A stretch of DNA of 64,000 nt from an uncultured Lachnospiraceae bacterium (GCA_947367855.1 CANBFE010000014.1:1-64000), one strand, 5' to 3'; counted from the first letter of the stretch, positions 48,782 through 58,609 are shown. Numbers and translations are program-made. The notes: generated from the sequence alone by a model not told the origin.

Positions 48782-49843
48782 TCACAGGATCAGCATGGCG
48801 TCCCCGAAGCTGAAGAAACGATACCTTTCCCGCACCGCCTCCCCATAGGCTGCCAGCACATTTTCCCGTCCTGCCAGAGCGGAAACCAGCATCACCAGTG
48901 TGGATTCCGGCAGATGGAAGTTGGTAATCAATCCGTCCAGCACCTTAAAACGATATCCCGGATAGATAAAAATCTCCGTGTCTCCGCTGCCCGGATGTAC
49001 TATTCCATTGTCGTCCGCCGCGCTTTCCACGGTTCTGCAGCTGGTGGTGCCAACGCAGATTACCCGTCCCCCGGCAGCCCTGGTCTCATTGATAACCGAG
49101 GCAGTTTCCTCCGGAACCTGATAATACTCCGAATGCATATGATGGTCCAGTATGTTCTCTTCCTTCACGGGCCGGAAGGTGCCCAGCCCTACATGGAGAG
49201 TCACATATACGATTTTTACCCCTTTCCGCCCGATCTCCTCCAGAAGCTCCCGGGTAAAATGAAGTCCCGCAGTGGGCGCTGCCGCAGACCCCTGGTATTT
49301 GGCATAGACGGTCTGATAGCGGTTCTTATCCTGGAGTTTATGGGTAATGTAGGGAGGCAGGGGCATTTCCCCCAGGGAATCCAGGACTTCCTCAAAGACG
49401 CCCTCGTATTCAAACCTGACCAGGCGGTTTCCCTCCTCCACAGTCTCCAGAACCTCTGCCTTCAGCAGGCCCTCCCCAAAGGAAAGCCTTGCGCCGGGAC
49501 GGCATTTTTTCCCCGGCTTCACCAGAGTCTCCCACACGTCCGCGCTGACCCGCTTCAACAGAAGCACCTCCACATGACCTCCGGTTCCTTCCCTCTCCCC
49601 CAGCAGCCTGGCGGGAACAACCCTGGTATTATTTAACACCAGACAGTCTCCCGGGCGCAGAAAATCCCCCACCTGGCGGAAGATATGATGGGAGATTGCC
49701 CCGGTGCGCCTGTCAAGCGCCAGGAGCCTGCTGGAGGAACGTTCCTCCAGCGGGTCCTGCGCGATCAGCTCCTGGGGCAATTCAAAATAAAAATCCCTTT
49801 TTTTTAATTCCGTCCGCGCTGTCTCCGTCTTCCCGGCATCCAT
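48782..49843 (-). CDS. queA: S-adenosylmethionine:tRNA ribosyltransferase-isomerase
   Basis: A 353-residue enzyme that transfers and isomerises the ribosyl group of SAM onto preQ1 in tRNA to give epoxyqueuosine. Family marks are FYFELPQELIAQDPLEERSSSRLL, DCLVLNNTRVVPARL, SAAAPTAGLHFT, HVGLGTFRPV and the C-terminal ITNFHLPESTLVMLVSALAG. The ATG overlaps the stop of the aminopeptidase gene by one base (TAATG). No tgt or other queuosine genes follow in the window. Confidence 0.97.
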   Translation of the reverse strand: MDAGKTETARTELKKRDFYFELPQELIAQDPLEERSSSRLLALDRRTGAISHHIFRQVGDFLRPGDCLVLNNTRVVPARLLGEREGTGGHVEVLLLKRVSADVWETLVKPGKKCRPGARLSFGEGLLKAEVLETVEEGNRLVRFEYEGVFEEVLDSLGEMPLPPYITHKLQDKNRYQTVYAKYQGSAAAPTAGLHFTRELLEEIGRKGVKIVYVTLHVGLGTFRPVKEENILDHHMHSEYYQVPEETASVINETRAAGGRVICVGTTSCRTVESAADDNGIVHPGSGDTEIFIYPGYRFKVLDGLITNFHLPESTLVMLVSALAGRENVLAAYGEAVRERYRFFSFGDAMLIL

Positions 49844-51276
49844 TACATGGAAGCTCCTTCCACGAATGCCTTGTAGCCGCGGTAGGTCTCGTATACATCA
49901 GCCTTGCTGGTGGCTTCCCAGGGCGCATGCATGTTCAGCACGGCCACACCGCTGTCGATTACGTTCATGCCGTACTTGGCCAGGATGTACGCGATGGTTC
50001 CGCCGCCGCCCACGTCCACCTTGCCGAGCTCTGCTGTCTGATAGATAATTCCCCTGTCATCCATAACCTTGCGCAGATGGGCCACATACTCCGCATTGGC
50101 ATCATTGGAGCCTGATTTTCCCCTGGATCCGGTGAACTTGTTGAATACCATGCCGTTCCCCAGGAAAGCGGAATTCTTCTTCTCAAAGCAGGATGCAAAG
50201 GCAGGATCATAACCTGCGCTTACATCGGAGGAAAGCATTGCGCTTCTGGCCATGCATCTTCTGAGATTCAGCTCGCTGTACTCTCCAAGCAGCTCCATCA
50301 GTTCCGCCACGGCGTTCTCAAAGAAACGGGAATTCATGCCGGTTGCACCCACGGAACCGATCTCTTCCTTATCCACCAGGATGCAGCACATGGTTCTGTC
50401 AGTCTCCTTCACGTCCAGCATTGCCCGCATGGAAGTGAATGCGCAGACCCTGTCATCCTGTCCGTAAGCCAGAATCATGCTTCTGTCAAATCCCACTTCC
50501 CTGGCCTTGCCCGCAGGCACGATCTCCAGTTCCGCCGAGAGAAAATCATCCTCCTCTATGTCGTAGCTCTCCTTCAGGATCTTCAGGACGCCTGCCTTTA
50601 CGGCTTCCTTGGCCTGCTTCTTGTCCGCATCCTCCGCGCCGTCCTCTTCTTTCTTATCAGCGCCCAGGCAGATGGGTCTGCTGCCCACGATCAGATCCAT
50701 GGCCTCTCCCTCGATAACCTTGGAGGCCTTCTTCTCCATCTGCTCCCCTGCCAGATGCACCAACAGATCAGAGATGAAGAAAACGGGATCGTCCTCGTTT
50801 TCCCCTATGTTCATTTCCACAGTGGTTCCGTCCTTCTTTACCACCACGCCGTGAAGGGCAAGGGGAATTGCCACCCACTGATACTTTTTCACACCGCCGT
50901 AGTAATGTGTGTCCAGATAACCCAGATTGCTGTCCTCATACAGAGGATTCTGCTTTACGTCAATCCTGGGGCTGTCAATGTGCGCGCCCAGAATGTTCAT
51001 GCCTGCTGTCATGGGCTTCTCACCGATCTGGAACATGGCAATGGACTTATTCATGCATACGCTGTACACCTTGTCACCCTTGGCAAGCTTCGTTCCGCTG
51101 CCGATAAGGCTCTCCAGTTCCCTGTAACCTTCTGCCTCTATCGTGTTCACAATGGTATCGATGCATTCCCGCTCTGTCTTGCCGTTATCCAGAAAGTCCC
51201 TGTACTCCCTGTTCAGCTGCTCCAGTTCCTTTACCTGACCCTCATCATAGGTCTCCCATGCGTTTTTTCTTTCCAT
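49843..51276 (-). CDS. M18 family aminopeptidase (aspartyl aminopeptidase-like)
   Basis: A 477-residue dinuclear zinc aminopeptidase. Metal-ligand and catalytic motifs are GAHIDSPRID (His and Asp), VDKEEIGSVGATG (the Glu-Glu pair) and the C-terminal MHAPWEATSKADVYET His. It removes acidic or other N-terminal residues from peptides in the cytoplasm. AAAGGA precedes the ATG. It is cotranscribed with queA through a one-base overlap. Confidence 0.92.
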   Translation of the reverse strand: MERKNAWETYDEGQVKELEQLNREYRDFLDNGKTERECIDTIVNTIEAEGYRELESLIGSGTKLAKGDKVYSVCMNKSIAMFQIGEKPMTAGMNILGAHIDSPRIDVKQNPLYEDSNLGYLDTHYYGGVKKYQWVAIPLALHGVVVKKDGTTVEMNIGENEDDPVFFISDLLVHLAGEQMEKKASKVIEGEAMDLIVGSRPICLGADKKEEDGAEDADKKQAKEAVKAGVLKILKESYDIEEDDFLSAELEIVPAGKAREVGFDRSMILAYGQDDRVCAFTSMRAMLDVKETDRTMCCILVDKEEIGSVGATGMNSRFFENAVAELMELLGEYSELNLRRCMARSAMLSSDVSAGYDPAFASCFEKKNSAFLGNGMVFNKFTGSRGKSGSNDANAEYVAHLRKVMDDRGIIYQTAELGKVDVGGGGTIAYILAKYGMNVIDSGVAVLNMHAPWEATSKADVYETYRGYKAFVEGASM

Positions 51277-51414
51277 TTTCGTATCCTTTCCTGCCTTGAA
51301 ACGTCCTGTCCGGCATCTGAATCCATTCTACCATATTCCACAATCCATGGGAACTGTTTTTATCATTTTATTCTGTCATGCCGGGCATGGCGCTTCTTCA
51401 TATCAGTCGGAATC

Positions 51415-53844
51415 CTACTGACGCAGCTCAATCCCCATCTGTTCCAGACCGTTCAGTATCTTCTTCATTGCAGCGTTCACATCGCCGTCCTCCAGGGTCC
51501 TGTCCTTTGCCCGGAAGGTGATGGAATAGGCGATGGACTTGAAGCCTTCCTTGATCTGGGAGCCTTCATAAAGGTCAAACAGCCTGCATGATTCCAGAAG
51601 CTTTCCGCCCCTCTGCCGAATCATCTGCTCGATATCCCCGGCCAGAATCTCCCTGGGAACCACCATGCTGATGTCCCGGCTCACAGCAGGATACTTTGCA
51701 ATGCCTTCGTATTTTCTGTCAAAAGTTGTGAAGGGAATCAAGGCAGGCATATCCAGCACTGCCACATAGGCTTTGGTACCGATTTCATAATTATCCAGCA
51801 CTTCCGGATGTACCTCTCCCAGATATCCAACCACATCCCCTTCGTATATCACAAGCGCCTGACGGCCCGGATGCAGGAACGGCTTCCCGGCCTTCGGATC
51901 ATACACCGGCTTCTTCCGCATTCCCACTGCCTCAAAGAATTCTTCCACCACACCCTTCATGGTAAAGAAATCCCCCTCCCCGTAGAATCCCAGGGTAAAC
52001 TGCATCCTCTCATCCGGCAGCTCCGCCAGCGGCAGTGTTCCCGGAATGTAAATATTCTCCAGTTCGTAAAGACGTACATTTTTATTCCTGCGGTTGTAAT
52101 TCACGGACAGGCTTGTAAGCATGCCGTTCAGGGTGGAGGTTCTCATAATGGAGAAATCCTCCCCCAGGGGATTGGAGATGGTAACCGTCTGACGCAGCAC
52201 ATGGTCCTCAGGAATCAGCAGCCTGTCAAATACTTTGGGGCTTTCAAAGGAATAGCTCATTCCCTGTGAGAAACCGCAGTATTCCGCAATGTCCCTGGCC
52301 TTCTGCTCGATGCGCATCTTATAGGACAGCCTGCCTGCAGTTGCCTCTCCCCTGGGCAGGGTGGTGGGAATCCTGTCATAGCCGTAAAACCTTGCCACTT
52401 CCTCTGCAATATCCGCATCACAGTTCAAATCCTGACGAAAATACGGAATCTCCAGTGCGGTGCCGCCCTCTTCCCTCTCAAAAACCCGGATTTCCAGACG
52501 TTCTAAGATTTCCTTCATCTCCGCCTCCGAAACCTTTGTTCCCAACAGGCTGTTGTACTTTTCCGGCTTGAAGGGAAGCACCTTTTTCTCCGCCATGGGA
52601 GCGGAAACATCCACCATGCCCCCCACGACTTCGCCGCATCCAAGCTCCTCAATAAGCTGGCAGGCCCTGTTCACTGCCTCCTCCGCATTGTGGGGTTCCA
52701 GACCCTTTTCGAATTTGCCGGAGGAATCCGTGCGCAGGCCGATTCTCCTGGAGGCCTTTCTCACACTGGGCCCGTTGAAAACCGCAGATTCAAACAGCAC
52801 TGTTTTCACATGATCCGTTATCTTGCTGTTTTCGCCGCCCATGATGCCAGCGATGGCAACCTCTTTCTCCGCATCGCAGATCATCAGAATATCCTTATCC
52901 AGTCTGCGCATCTGTCCGTCCAGGGTCTGGAATTCGTCCCCGTCCTTGGCGCGCCGCACAATAATTTTACGCCCCGCAATGGCATCCAGGTCAAAAGCGT
53001 GCATGGGCTGTCCGTACTCCTCCATCACATAATTGGTGATGTCCACCAGATTGTTGATGGGTCGGATGCCGCTGGCCGCCAGTCTCCTCTGCATCCACTT
53101 GGGAGAGGGGCCGATCTTGATATTTTTGCAGACCCTGGCGCAGTACCTGGGGCAGAGATCCGGATCCTGCACTTCTACGCTGATGTAGTCATGTGCGTCC
53201 TCTCCGTTTCCTGTCTCCTTTACCACAGGGGGCACAAAGGGCTTTTTAAAAGTGGCCGCTGCCTCCCTTGCCACTCCCAATACACTGTAGCAGTCCACGC
53301 GGTTGCTGGTGATCTCATATTCGAAAACCGTGTCGCGGAGGCCAAGAAGCTCCACTGCGTCCGCGCCCACTTCCGCATCCTCCCCGAAAATATAGATCCC
53401 CTCTTCCGGAGCTTCCGGATACAGATTCCTGTCGGAACCCAGCTCCTCAATGGAGCACATCATCCCGTTGGAGGGCACGCCCCTGAGCTTGCCTGCCTTA
53501 ATCCGGATTCCCTCCTCCGGCAGGGGGCCGCCGTCATGTCCGCCCGCTACTTTTCCGCCGTCCAGAACCACGGGAACCCTGTCCCCTTCCTTCACGTTAT
53601 GGGCGCCTGTAACGATCTGGACTGTATCCGTCCCGATATTCACCTGGCATATGATAAGCTTTTCCGCATCGGGATGCTTCTCGATGGAAAGAATCTGTCC
53701 CACCACGATTTTTTCCAGGTTTCTGTCTCTTCTCTCATAGCCCTCCACCTTGGTGCCGGACAGGGTCATTCCATCAAAATATTCCTGATCCGTACATTCC
53801 AACCGGGGCACATATGCCTTAATCCATGACAATGCTGTATTCAT
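51415..53844 (-). CDS. pheT: Phenylalanyl-tRNA synthetase beta subunit
   Basis: An 809-residue subunit. Domain order is as expected: the N-terminal MNTALSWIKAYVP start, the EMAP/tRNA-binding-like domain (about 40-150, HPDAEKLIICQVNIG), the B3/B4 editing domain (about 210-380, RRLAASGIRPINNLVDITNYV), B5, the catalytic-like core, and a C-terminal anticodon-binding ferredoxin fold (KYPAVSRDISMVV). The ATG at 53844 has GAGAGG eight bases upstream. It lies 62 bases after pheS and shares its T-box control. Confidence 0.97.
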   Translation of the reverse strand: MNTALSWIKAYVPRLECTDQEYFDGMTLSGTKVEGYERRDRNLEKIVVGQILSIEKHPDAEKLIICQVNIGTDTVQIVTGAHNVKEGDRVPVVLDGGKVAGGHDGGPLPEEGIRIKAGKLRGVPSNGMMCSIEELGSDRNLYPEAPEEGIYIFGEDAEVGADAVELLGLRDTVFEYEITSNRVDCYSVLGVAREAAATFKKPFVPPVVKETGNGEDAHDYISVEVQDPDLCPRYCARVCKNIKIGPSPKWMQRRLAASGIRPINNLVDITNYVMEEYGQPMHAFDLDAIAGRKIIVRRAKDGDEFQTLDGQMRRLDKDILMICDAEKEVAIAGIMGGENSKITDHVKTVLFESAVFNGPSVRKASRRIGLRTDSSGKFEKGLEPHNAEEAVNRACQLIEELGCGEVVGGMVDVSAPMAEKKVLPFKPEKYNSLLGTKVSEAEMKEILERLEIRVFEREEGGTALEIPYFRQDLNCDADIAEEVARFYGYDRIPTTLPRGEATAGRLSYKMRIEQKARDIAEYCGFSQGMSYSFESPKVFDRLLIPEDHVLRQTVTISNPLGEDFSIMRTSTLNGMLTSLSVNYNRRNKNVRLYELENIYIPGTLPLAELPDERMQFTLGFYGEGDFFTMKGVVEEFFEAVGMRKKPVYDPKAGKPFLHPGRQALVIYEGDVVGYLGEVHPEVLDNYEIGTKAYVAVLDMPALIPFTTFDRKYEGIAKYPAVSRDISMVVPREILAGDIEQMIRQRGGKLLESCRLFDLYEGSQIKEGFKSIAYSITFRAKDRTLEDGDVNAAMKKILNGLEQMGIELRQ

Positions 53845-53906
53845 GCATTTTACCTCTCTCACAATATGCTTAATCTCAAAAGCCCTTTCGCTTTGGCCCA
53901 AATGTG

Positions 53907-54935
53907 TCAAAACTGCCGCAGGAAGCGGATGTCGTTCTCATATAACAGCCGCATGTCGTCGATCTCATACTTCAGCAGCGTAATCCTTTCCAGACCCACG
54001 CCAAAGGCAAATCCGGTATATTCCCCGGGATCAATGCCGCTCATCTCCAGCACATGGGGATGTACCATGCCGCAGCCCAGTATCTCAATCCATCCGCTGC
54101 CCTTGCAGAACCTGCAGCCCTTACCGCCGCATTTAAAACAGGTCACATCCATCTCCGCACTGGGCTCCGTAAAAGGAAAGTGATGGGGCCTGAATTTCAC
54201 CTTTGTCTCCTCCCCGAACAGCTCCCTGGCAAACTCCGCCAGTGTTCCCTTCAGGTCAGCAAAGGTGATGTGCCTGTCGATCACCAGTCCCTCAATCTGG
54301 TGAAAGCAGGGGGAGTGGGTGGCATCCACTTCATCGGAGCGGAACACCCTGCCCGGGGCAAGCATTCTGATGGGAAGCTTTCCCTTCTCCATCTCGTGCA
54401 CCTGCACTCCCGAAGTCTGGGTCCGCAGAAGGATATCTCCTGCAGCGCATGCCACATAGAAAGTATCCTGCTCATCCTTGGCGGGATGATCTGCAGGTAT
54501 ATTCAGCGCTGCGAAATTATAGTAATCCTTTTCCACCTCAGGGCCTTCCACCACCTCATAGCCCATTCCCACAAAGATTCTCTCCACTTCCTCCAGGACG
54601 ATGGTATTCGGATGTCTGTGCCCCAGCTCGGCCCTCTTCCCGGGAAGGGTCACGTCAATGACCTCCGCCTTCATCCTTGCCTCCCTGGCAGCTTTCTCAA
54701 GCTTTGTCTTCCGTTCCTCCAGAAGCCTCTCGATCTCTCCCCTGGTCTCGTTTACCATCTGCCCCACCCTGGGCCTGTCCTCGGGCAGTACGTCCCGCAT
54801 GGACTTCAGGAGATCCGTCAGCTCTCCTTTTTTGCCCAGAATACTGACCCTGATCTCATTCAGTCTGTCGGCGCTGTCACAGCTTCCCAGCTGCTGCAGG
54901 GCCTTCTCCTTGATCTTCTCAAGCTTTTCTCTCAT
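53907..54935 (-). CDS. pheS: Phenylalanyl-tRNA synthetase alpha subunit
   Basis: A 342-residue class II catalytic subunit, normal length when started at 54935. An N-terminal coiled coil (MREKLEKIKEKALQQL) binds tRNA-Phe. The core has HPNTIVLEEVERIF, LLRTQTSGVQ, RVFRSDEVDATHSPCFHQIEGLVID and the motif 3 region FGVGLERITLLKYEI. A cysteine pair CFKCGGKGCRFCKGSGW is in the loop common to Firmicutes PheS. GAGGGAG precedes this ATG; upstream in-frame ATGs would give an atypical N-terminus. Confidence 0.97.
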   Translation of the reverse strand: MREKLEKIKEKALQQLGSCDSADRLNEIRVSILGKKGELTDLLKSMRDVLPEDRPRVGQMVNETRGEIERLLEERKTKLEKAAREARMKAEVIDVTLPGKRAELGHRHPNTIVLEEVERIFVGMGYEVVEGPEVEKDYYNFAALNIPADHPAKDEQDTFYVACAAGDILLRTQTSGVQVHEMEKGKLPIRMLAPGRVFRSDEVDATHSPCFHQIEGLVIDRHITFADLKGTLAEFARELFGEETKVKFRPHHFPFTEPSAEMDVTCFKCGGKGCRFCKGSGWIEILGCGMVHPHVLEMSGIDPGEYTGFAFGVGLERITLLKYEIDDMRLLYENDIRFLRQF

Positions 54936-55035
54936 ATTCTCCCTCGTTTCTGTGCTGTCCATTTCCATTGCCCTCTCCGCGCCGCAGCACTGGCACGGAA
55001 CGGCCGCCGGAAGGGTTTTTCCCGGAAAACCACGC

Positions 55036-55327
55036 AAAAAAATCCCCTGCAGCTTTTTCTCAAAACTGCAAGGGACGAAATCATTCCATTCCGCGGTACC
55101 ACCCTGCTTCCCGCTCCCTGCATATTCCGCAGACAGCCGGCTCTCCTTTGCATTTAACGCATGCCCACGTCCTGATCTACACAGCGTCTCCGCCTTCCAT
55201 CAGACAGCTCCGGCGGGAAATTCACGGTTTATCCGAACCTGGGAAAGCTCTCAGCCGCCGACTTCCCCTCTCTGCAGGAAAAATAAACCCCTACTGTACG
55301 CCATCTCTGCTTTTGTTATCCTGTTGA
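55036..55327 (-). promoter_or_regulatory. T-box leader of pheST
   Basis: AGGGTGGTACCGCGGAAT (55088-55105) is a textbook T-box. The terminator stem TCCCTTGCAG / CTGCAGGGGA (55043-55075) is followed by seven T on the minus strand. Upstream a GTGAATTTCCCG segment offers TTC (Phe) as the specifier at 55217-55219, in the expected context after GAA. Uncharged tRNA-Phe should switch it on. Confidence 0.93.
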
Positions 55328-55333
55328 TTTCTA

Positions 55334-55362
55334 ATCATACTGTCTTCCGTGTAAAATGTCAA
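55334..55362 (-). promoter_or_regulatory. SigA promoter of pheST
   Basis: Minus strand: TTGACA (55357-55362), 17-base spacer, TATGAT (55334-55339). The transcript should start near 55327. Confidence 0.92.
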
Positions 55363-55419
55363 GAGGATTTCGCATTTTTTCTGCCGTTTTTCCGCCGGAA
55401 TACAGCGTCCGGTCCCGGG

Positions 55420-56277
55420 TCAGGTACCCGTTATGGAATTATAATAACAGTTCATATAAGCGCCGATCATGATGATGTACATGCAGAAATACATCCACAG
55501 CAGCACGATAATGATAATGGAAAGGCTTCCGTAAATGCCATAGGAGTTGCCATAGGTCACATAGTAGGAAAAAGCCCAGGAAAAAACGCTCCACACCACG
55601 GCCGAGAAAACCGCCCCCGGAATCTGTTCCCTGAAAGCCAGCTTTTTATCCGGCACATAGGCATATACTGCGGCAAAAAGCACTGCCAGCACCGCCCATA
55701 CCAGAAGAAAACGGAAATTCATGGCAAAGGAAACCACTTTCTGGAGCTGCGGAATGCGGTGCAGCGTCAGCGCCACCACCTGGTCGCCGAAAACCATCAC
55801 AACCAGGGACAGAATCACCACAACCAGCATGACCAAAGTATAAAAGGAAGCTATAATCCGCACAACAATGTAGTTTCTTTTCTCCTCCACGTCATTGACC
55901 GCATTCAGCCCCCGCATCAGCGCCATAACCCCTTTTGCCGCAGACCATATGGTTGCAATCAGGGCCACGGACAGAATTCCCCCGGACTTGTCATAGACCT
56001 CGGAAATCAGGCTCTCGGCAAGGGGGTCCACCTGGTCCGGCAGGATATCCGTCACCAGTTCCACCAGGTTCTCCTCCGTCAGCGGCGTAAAGGGTATGAT
56101 GGTACACACCACAATCAGCATGGGAACCACGGAAAGAAAAAAGAAAAAGGCAATGCTTGAGGCATAGGTGCTGATATTCTTCACCTTCATCTTTCCGGAA
56201 AAGTCCCTTATCACGATAACCAGACTCACAAGTGTCTCTAAAAAACTCTTAAGGAAACCCAAAATCATATCAACCAT
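55420..56277 (-). CDS. YihY/BrkB-family membrane protein
   Basis: A 285-residue protein with six predicted membrane helices and the family marks YASSIAFFFFLSVVPMLIVV, IWSAAKGVMALMRGLNAVND and AFREQIPGAVFSAVVWSVFSWAFSYYV. The family was once called ribonuclease BN by mistake; transport roles are suspected but unproven. The start lies 11 bases after the spoIID-like gene, with AGGA inside that gene's end, so the two are coupled. Confidence 0.9.
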   Translation of the reverse strand: MVDMILGFLKSFLETLVSLVIVIRDFSGKMKVKNISTYASSIAFFFFLSVVPMLIVVCTIIPFTPLTEENLVELVTDILPDQVDPLAESLISEVYDKSGGILSVALIATIWSAAKGVMALMRGLNAVNDVEEKRNYIVVRIIASFYTLVMLVVVILSLVVMVFGDQVVALTLHRIPQLQKVVSFAMNFRFLLVWAVLAVLFAAVYAYVPDKKLAFREQIPGAVFSAVVWSVFSWAFSYYVTYGNSYGIYGSLSIIIIVLLWMYFCMYIIMIGAYMNCYYNSITGT

Positions 56278-56288
56278 TCAGACCGTTC

Positions 56289-58298
56289 CTATCCATATAT
56301 ATTTTCAATCCTGCAGTTCTCATAAAAATACAGCAGAATATCCCTGACGGAATAACCGCTCTCCGCCATGGCTCTGGCGCCGTTCTGGCTCATGCCAACA
56401 CCGTGGCCGAATCCGCCGCCGGACAGGGAATATCCTATCACATTTCCGTTTTCTTTTCCAGTGTCTATTACAAAAAAACCGCTTGGAAGCAGATTGGGGC
56501 TGTTTATGCTGCTGCCGTCCTGTCTCCGGATCTTCGACTTTCCGTCATTCAGCACATACCGGATATTGTGTTCCGATATGACTTTTATCTTCCTGTCGCC
56601 CATTTCTATGATAAGCTCATCCGCAACGCCCCCGCTGCCCCGCTTTTCTATGTACAGTTCCGTCACCGGATCCAGGCTCTCTATGGTCTGGCTGACATAT
56701 TCCCCGTCCTTCCATGTCAGAATCAGCCTGTCATTCGCAGCGTAACGCTTCTGCAGTGTTTCCAGCATGCGCTCCCTGTCCAGTTCCTCCACCTGGTAGG
56801 TCCAGCGGTACCACCCTTCTCCCGCCTCGAAATCATCCTCCCTGACCGTGGAAATAAAAGCCCGGAAAGCCTCTTCCTCCCTGAGGCTCTCCCCCAGGGA
56901 TTCCCCCGGCGCGCCTGTCTCTCCCGGATCCGTGACGCCTTCCTCCGGGCTGCCTGCTTCGCCCATGGCCGCTACCGCTTCCGCCAGCGCAGTCCTGCTC
57001 AGAGGTCTGGCCCTCAGATAAGTCAGGGTTGGGGCAGCCTGAGTCTTCCATACGGTGGCATCGCTTCCCACACCGCAGGAAGTGGAATAGTAATAGGTTC
57101 CCGCAAGATCCCCTGCTTCCGTCAGCAGCAGCTGTCCATAGGTCTCCTTCACCGCAGTGGTGGTGCTCTCCTGTTCCAGGATATTGTTGTACACCTGGTA
57201 GGAAGTACTGTCGTCCACATGGGCGCCGTACCGGGGATAACCCGCATGCAGCATATGCCCGTAGGCATAGGTTCTGGCACAGACTGCCTGGGCTTTCAGG
57301 GCCTCAAAGGGATATTTTGCCGGCATTTCACTGGGCACCACACTATAGAGATACTCCTCAAGCAACACTTCATTCACGGCCACAATCCCGTCCCCGGTTT
57401 TCAGAAGCTCCATCTGTCCCCTGTAGGCAGGCGTCCCCTGGCTCCTGCCGCAGTTTTTGAAAACCACCTTTCCCGTCAGCACATCGGGAGAAATTCTCAC
57501 CCTGTCCGCCTCAAAATAAATGCTGTCATAGCCGAACTCCACCTCTTCACCAGCAGGATGCTTCTCCTGTTTCTGACTGTCGTGGGGACCATAGGTTATT
57601 GTGAAATCCGTATCGCAGGTAATCAGGGGCTTATCATGAAAGGTTCCGCCATAGTCAGATGATTTTACCAACACCCTGATGTACTCCATGGCCTCCTCCT
57701 TCACCATGAGAAGAGCGCAGATTTCGCCATTCTCCAGGCACAGATCCGTAAAGCTGTACCCAAAACACAGATCCTCCGCAGTGCACATCTCCAGACTGTC
57801 GTATAACCGATACCCCCTGTAATCAGCCGCCAGCGGAATCTTTCCGTAACCCTCCACCTCAATGCCCGTGTCGTCCGCGCTTAAAATCTTTCCGTTGATC
57901 TTATCTGTCCTCAGGGAAACCGAGGTGACCAGACCGTCCGTAATCTCTATATCAGCCACCTGTTCCCGCAGGGACAGGCCCACGGAATCGCCGCTCTCTG
58001 CACCGTCCGGCTCTGAATTCTCTCCCCAGGCATAATGCTCACTCTGCCCTTCCCTGAAAATCAGAAGCCCCTCCTGGTCTGCCTCCGCGATCCACACATT
58101 GGCAAACAGCTCCACTACGGGAATATGCGGCTCCGGTGTCGGCACCGGGACCTCCTCATCCTCCTCCGGCCTGTGTACCAGATGCAGGAGCAGCCTGCCG
58201 AATAAGAGAATTACCAGCAGCAAAATTCCCAACAGGCAGATAAATGCCTTTATCTGCATTCTTTGCGACCTGTTTAAACCCCATCTGTCTCTGTCCAA
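56289..58298 (-). CDS. SpoIID/LytB-domain protein
   Basis: A 669-residue protein with one N-terminal membrane helix (about 15-38) and a large outer part. The SpoIID domain (about 290-660) has the catalytic-Glu region LYSVVPSEMPAKYPFEALKAQAVCARTYA and the C-terminal GGGFGHGVGMSQNGARAMAESG. SpoIID enzymes are lytic transglycosylases that act on peptidoglycan denuded by SpoIIP during engulfment, but longer LytB-type proteins like this also occur in vegetative cells. The about 240 residues before the domain are extra and unassigned. The start codon is TTG at 58298, with GAGAGG six bases before it. No spoIIP or spoIIQ lies nearby. Confidence 0.88.
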   Translation of the reverse strand: MDRDRWGLNRSQRMQIKAFICLLGILLLVILLFGRLLLHLVHRPEEDEEVPVPTPEPHIPVVELFANVWIAEADQEGLLIFREGQSEHYAWGENSEPDGAESGDSVGLSLREQVADIEITDGLVTSVSLRTDKINGKILSADDTGIEVEGYGKIPLAADYRGYRLYDSLEMCTAEDLCFGYSFTDLCLENGEICALLMVKEEAMEYIRVLVKSSDYGGTFHDKPLITCDTDFTITYGPHDSQKQEKHPAGEEVEFGYDSIYFEADRVRISPDVLTGKVVFKNCGRSQGTPAYRGQMELLKTGDGIVAVNEVLLEEYLYSVVPSEMPAKYPFEALKAQAVCARTYAYGHMLHAGYPRYGAHVDDSTSYQVYNNILEQESTTTAVKETYGQLLLTEAGDLAGTYYYSTSCGVGSDATVWKTQAAPTLTYLRARPLSRTALAEAVAAMGEAGSPEEGVTDPGETGAPGESLGESLREEEAFRAFISTVREDDFEAGEGWYRWTYQVEELDRERMLETLQKRYAANDRLILTWKDGEYVSQTIESLDPVTELYIEKRGSGGVADELIIEMGDRKIKVISEHNIRYVLNDGKSKIRRQDGSSINSPNLLPSGFFVIDTGKENGNVIGYSLSGGGFGHGVGMSQNGARAMAESGYSVRDILLYFYENCRIENIYG

Positions 58299-58335
58299 TC
58301 AATTCCTCTCCCCAAAAATAAATTTAAGTACAAGC

Positions 58336-58574
58336 TTAAAAGAGCAGCCCTGAAAGGACTGCTCTCTTCTTCTGTATCATGTGCCCAAAATGCCGCCTCC
58401 TGCTCTCTGACTCCTAGCAGCGCTAGGTGGGTAACCGCAACCAAAGCTTTTGCCTTCCCTTCCAATCCTCCGCCAGAGGCGGAGTGAGGGCTTGACAGCC
58501 ACTTGGCAATATAGGAATCCCGTTTAAAGTAATGTAGGTTCAAAATAAACAAAAGTTATCAAACATTTCAGGCT
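58336..58574 (-). ncRNA. Stand-alone structured small RNA gene (about 235 nt)
   Basis: The 547-base gap before the SpoIID-like gene holds a complete small transcription unit on the minus strand. A SigA promoter (58581-58609) predicts a start near 58574, and a ten-base-pair terminator hairpin (AGAGCAGTCC / GGGCTGCTCT, then TTTT) ends it at about 58340. Between them are two compact hairpins: CTCCGCC-TCT-GGCGGAG and CCTAGC-GCT-GCTAGG. An overlapping 92-codon frame has no ribosome site and looks like chance. I see no 5'-3' closing helix as in 6S RNA, so 6S is not favoured. The size and build would also suit the clostridial raiA-motif RNA class, but I cannot confirm that by alignment. Confidence 0.65.
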
Positions 58575-58580
58575 AAAATT

Positions 58581-58609
58581 ATTATAACAAAAAGTTTTTA
58601 AAATTACAA
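58581..58609 (-). promoter_or_regulatory. SigA promoter of the small RNA gene
   Basis: Minus strand: TTGTAA (58604-58609), 17-base spacer, perfect TATAAT (58581-58586). Confidence 0.75.

Noticed and set aside
53872..53895. A 15-base match (AGCGAAAGGGCTTTT on the minus strand) between the pheS-pheT gap and the leuS T-box terminator
   Set aside because: Too short, with no matching stem partner or T-box motif nearby; probably chance.
58274..58552. 92-codon frame in the gap before the SpoIID-like gene
   Set aside because: Overlaps the small RNA gene and its terminator, has no ribosome site, and its hairpin-derived segments explain the peptide.
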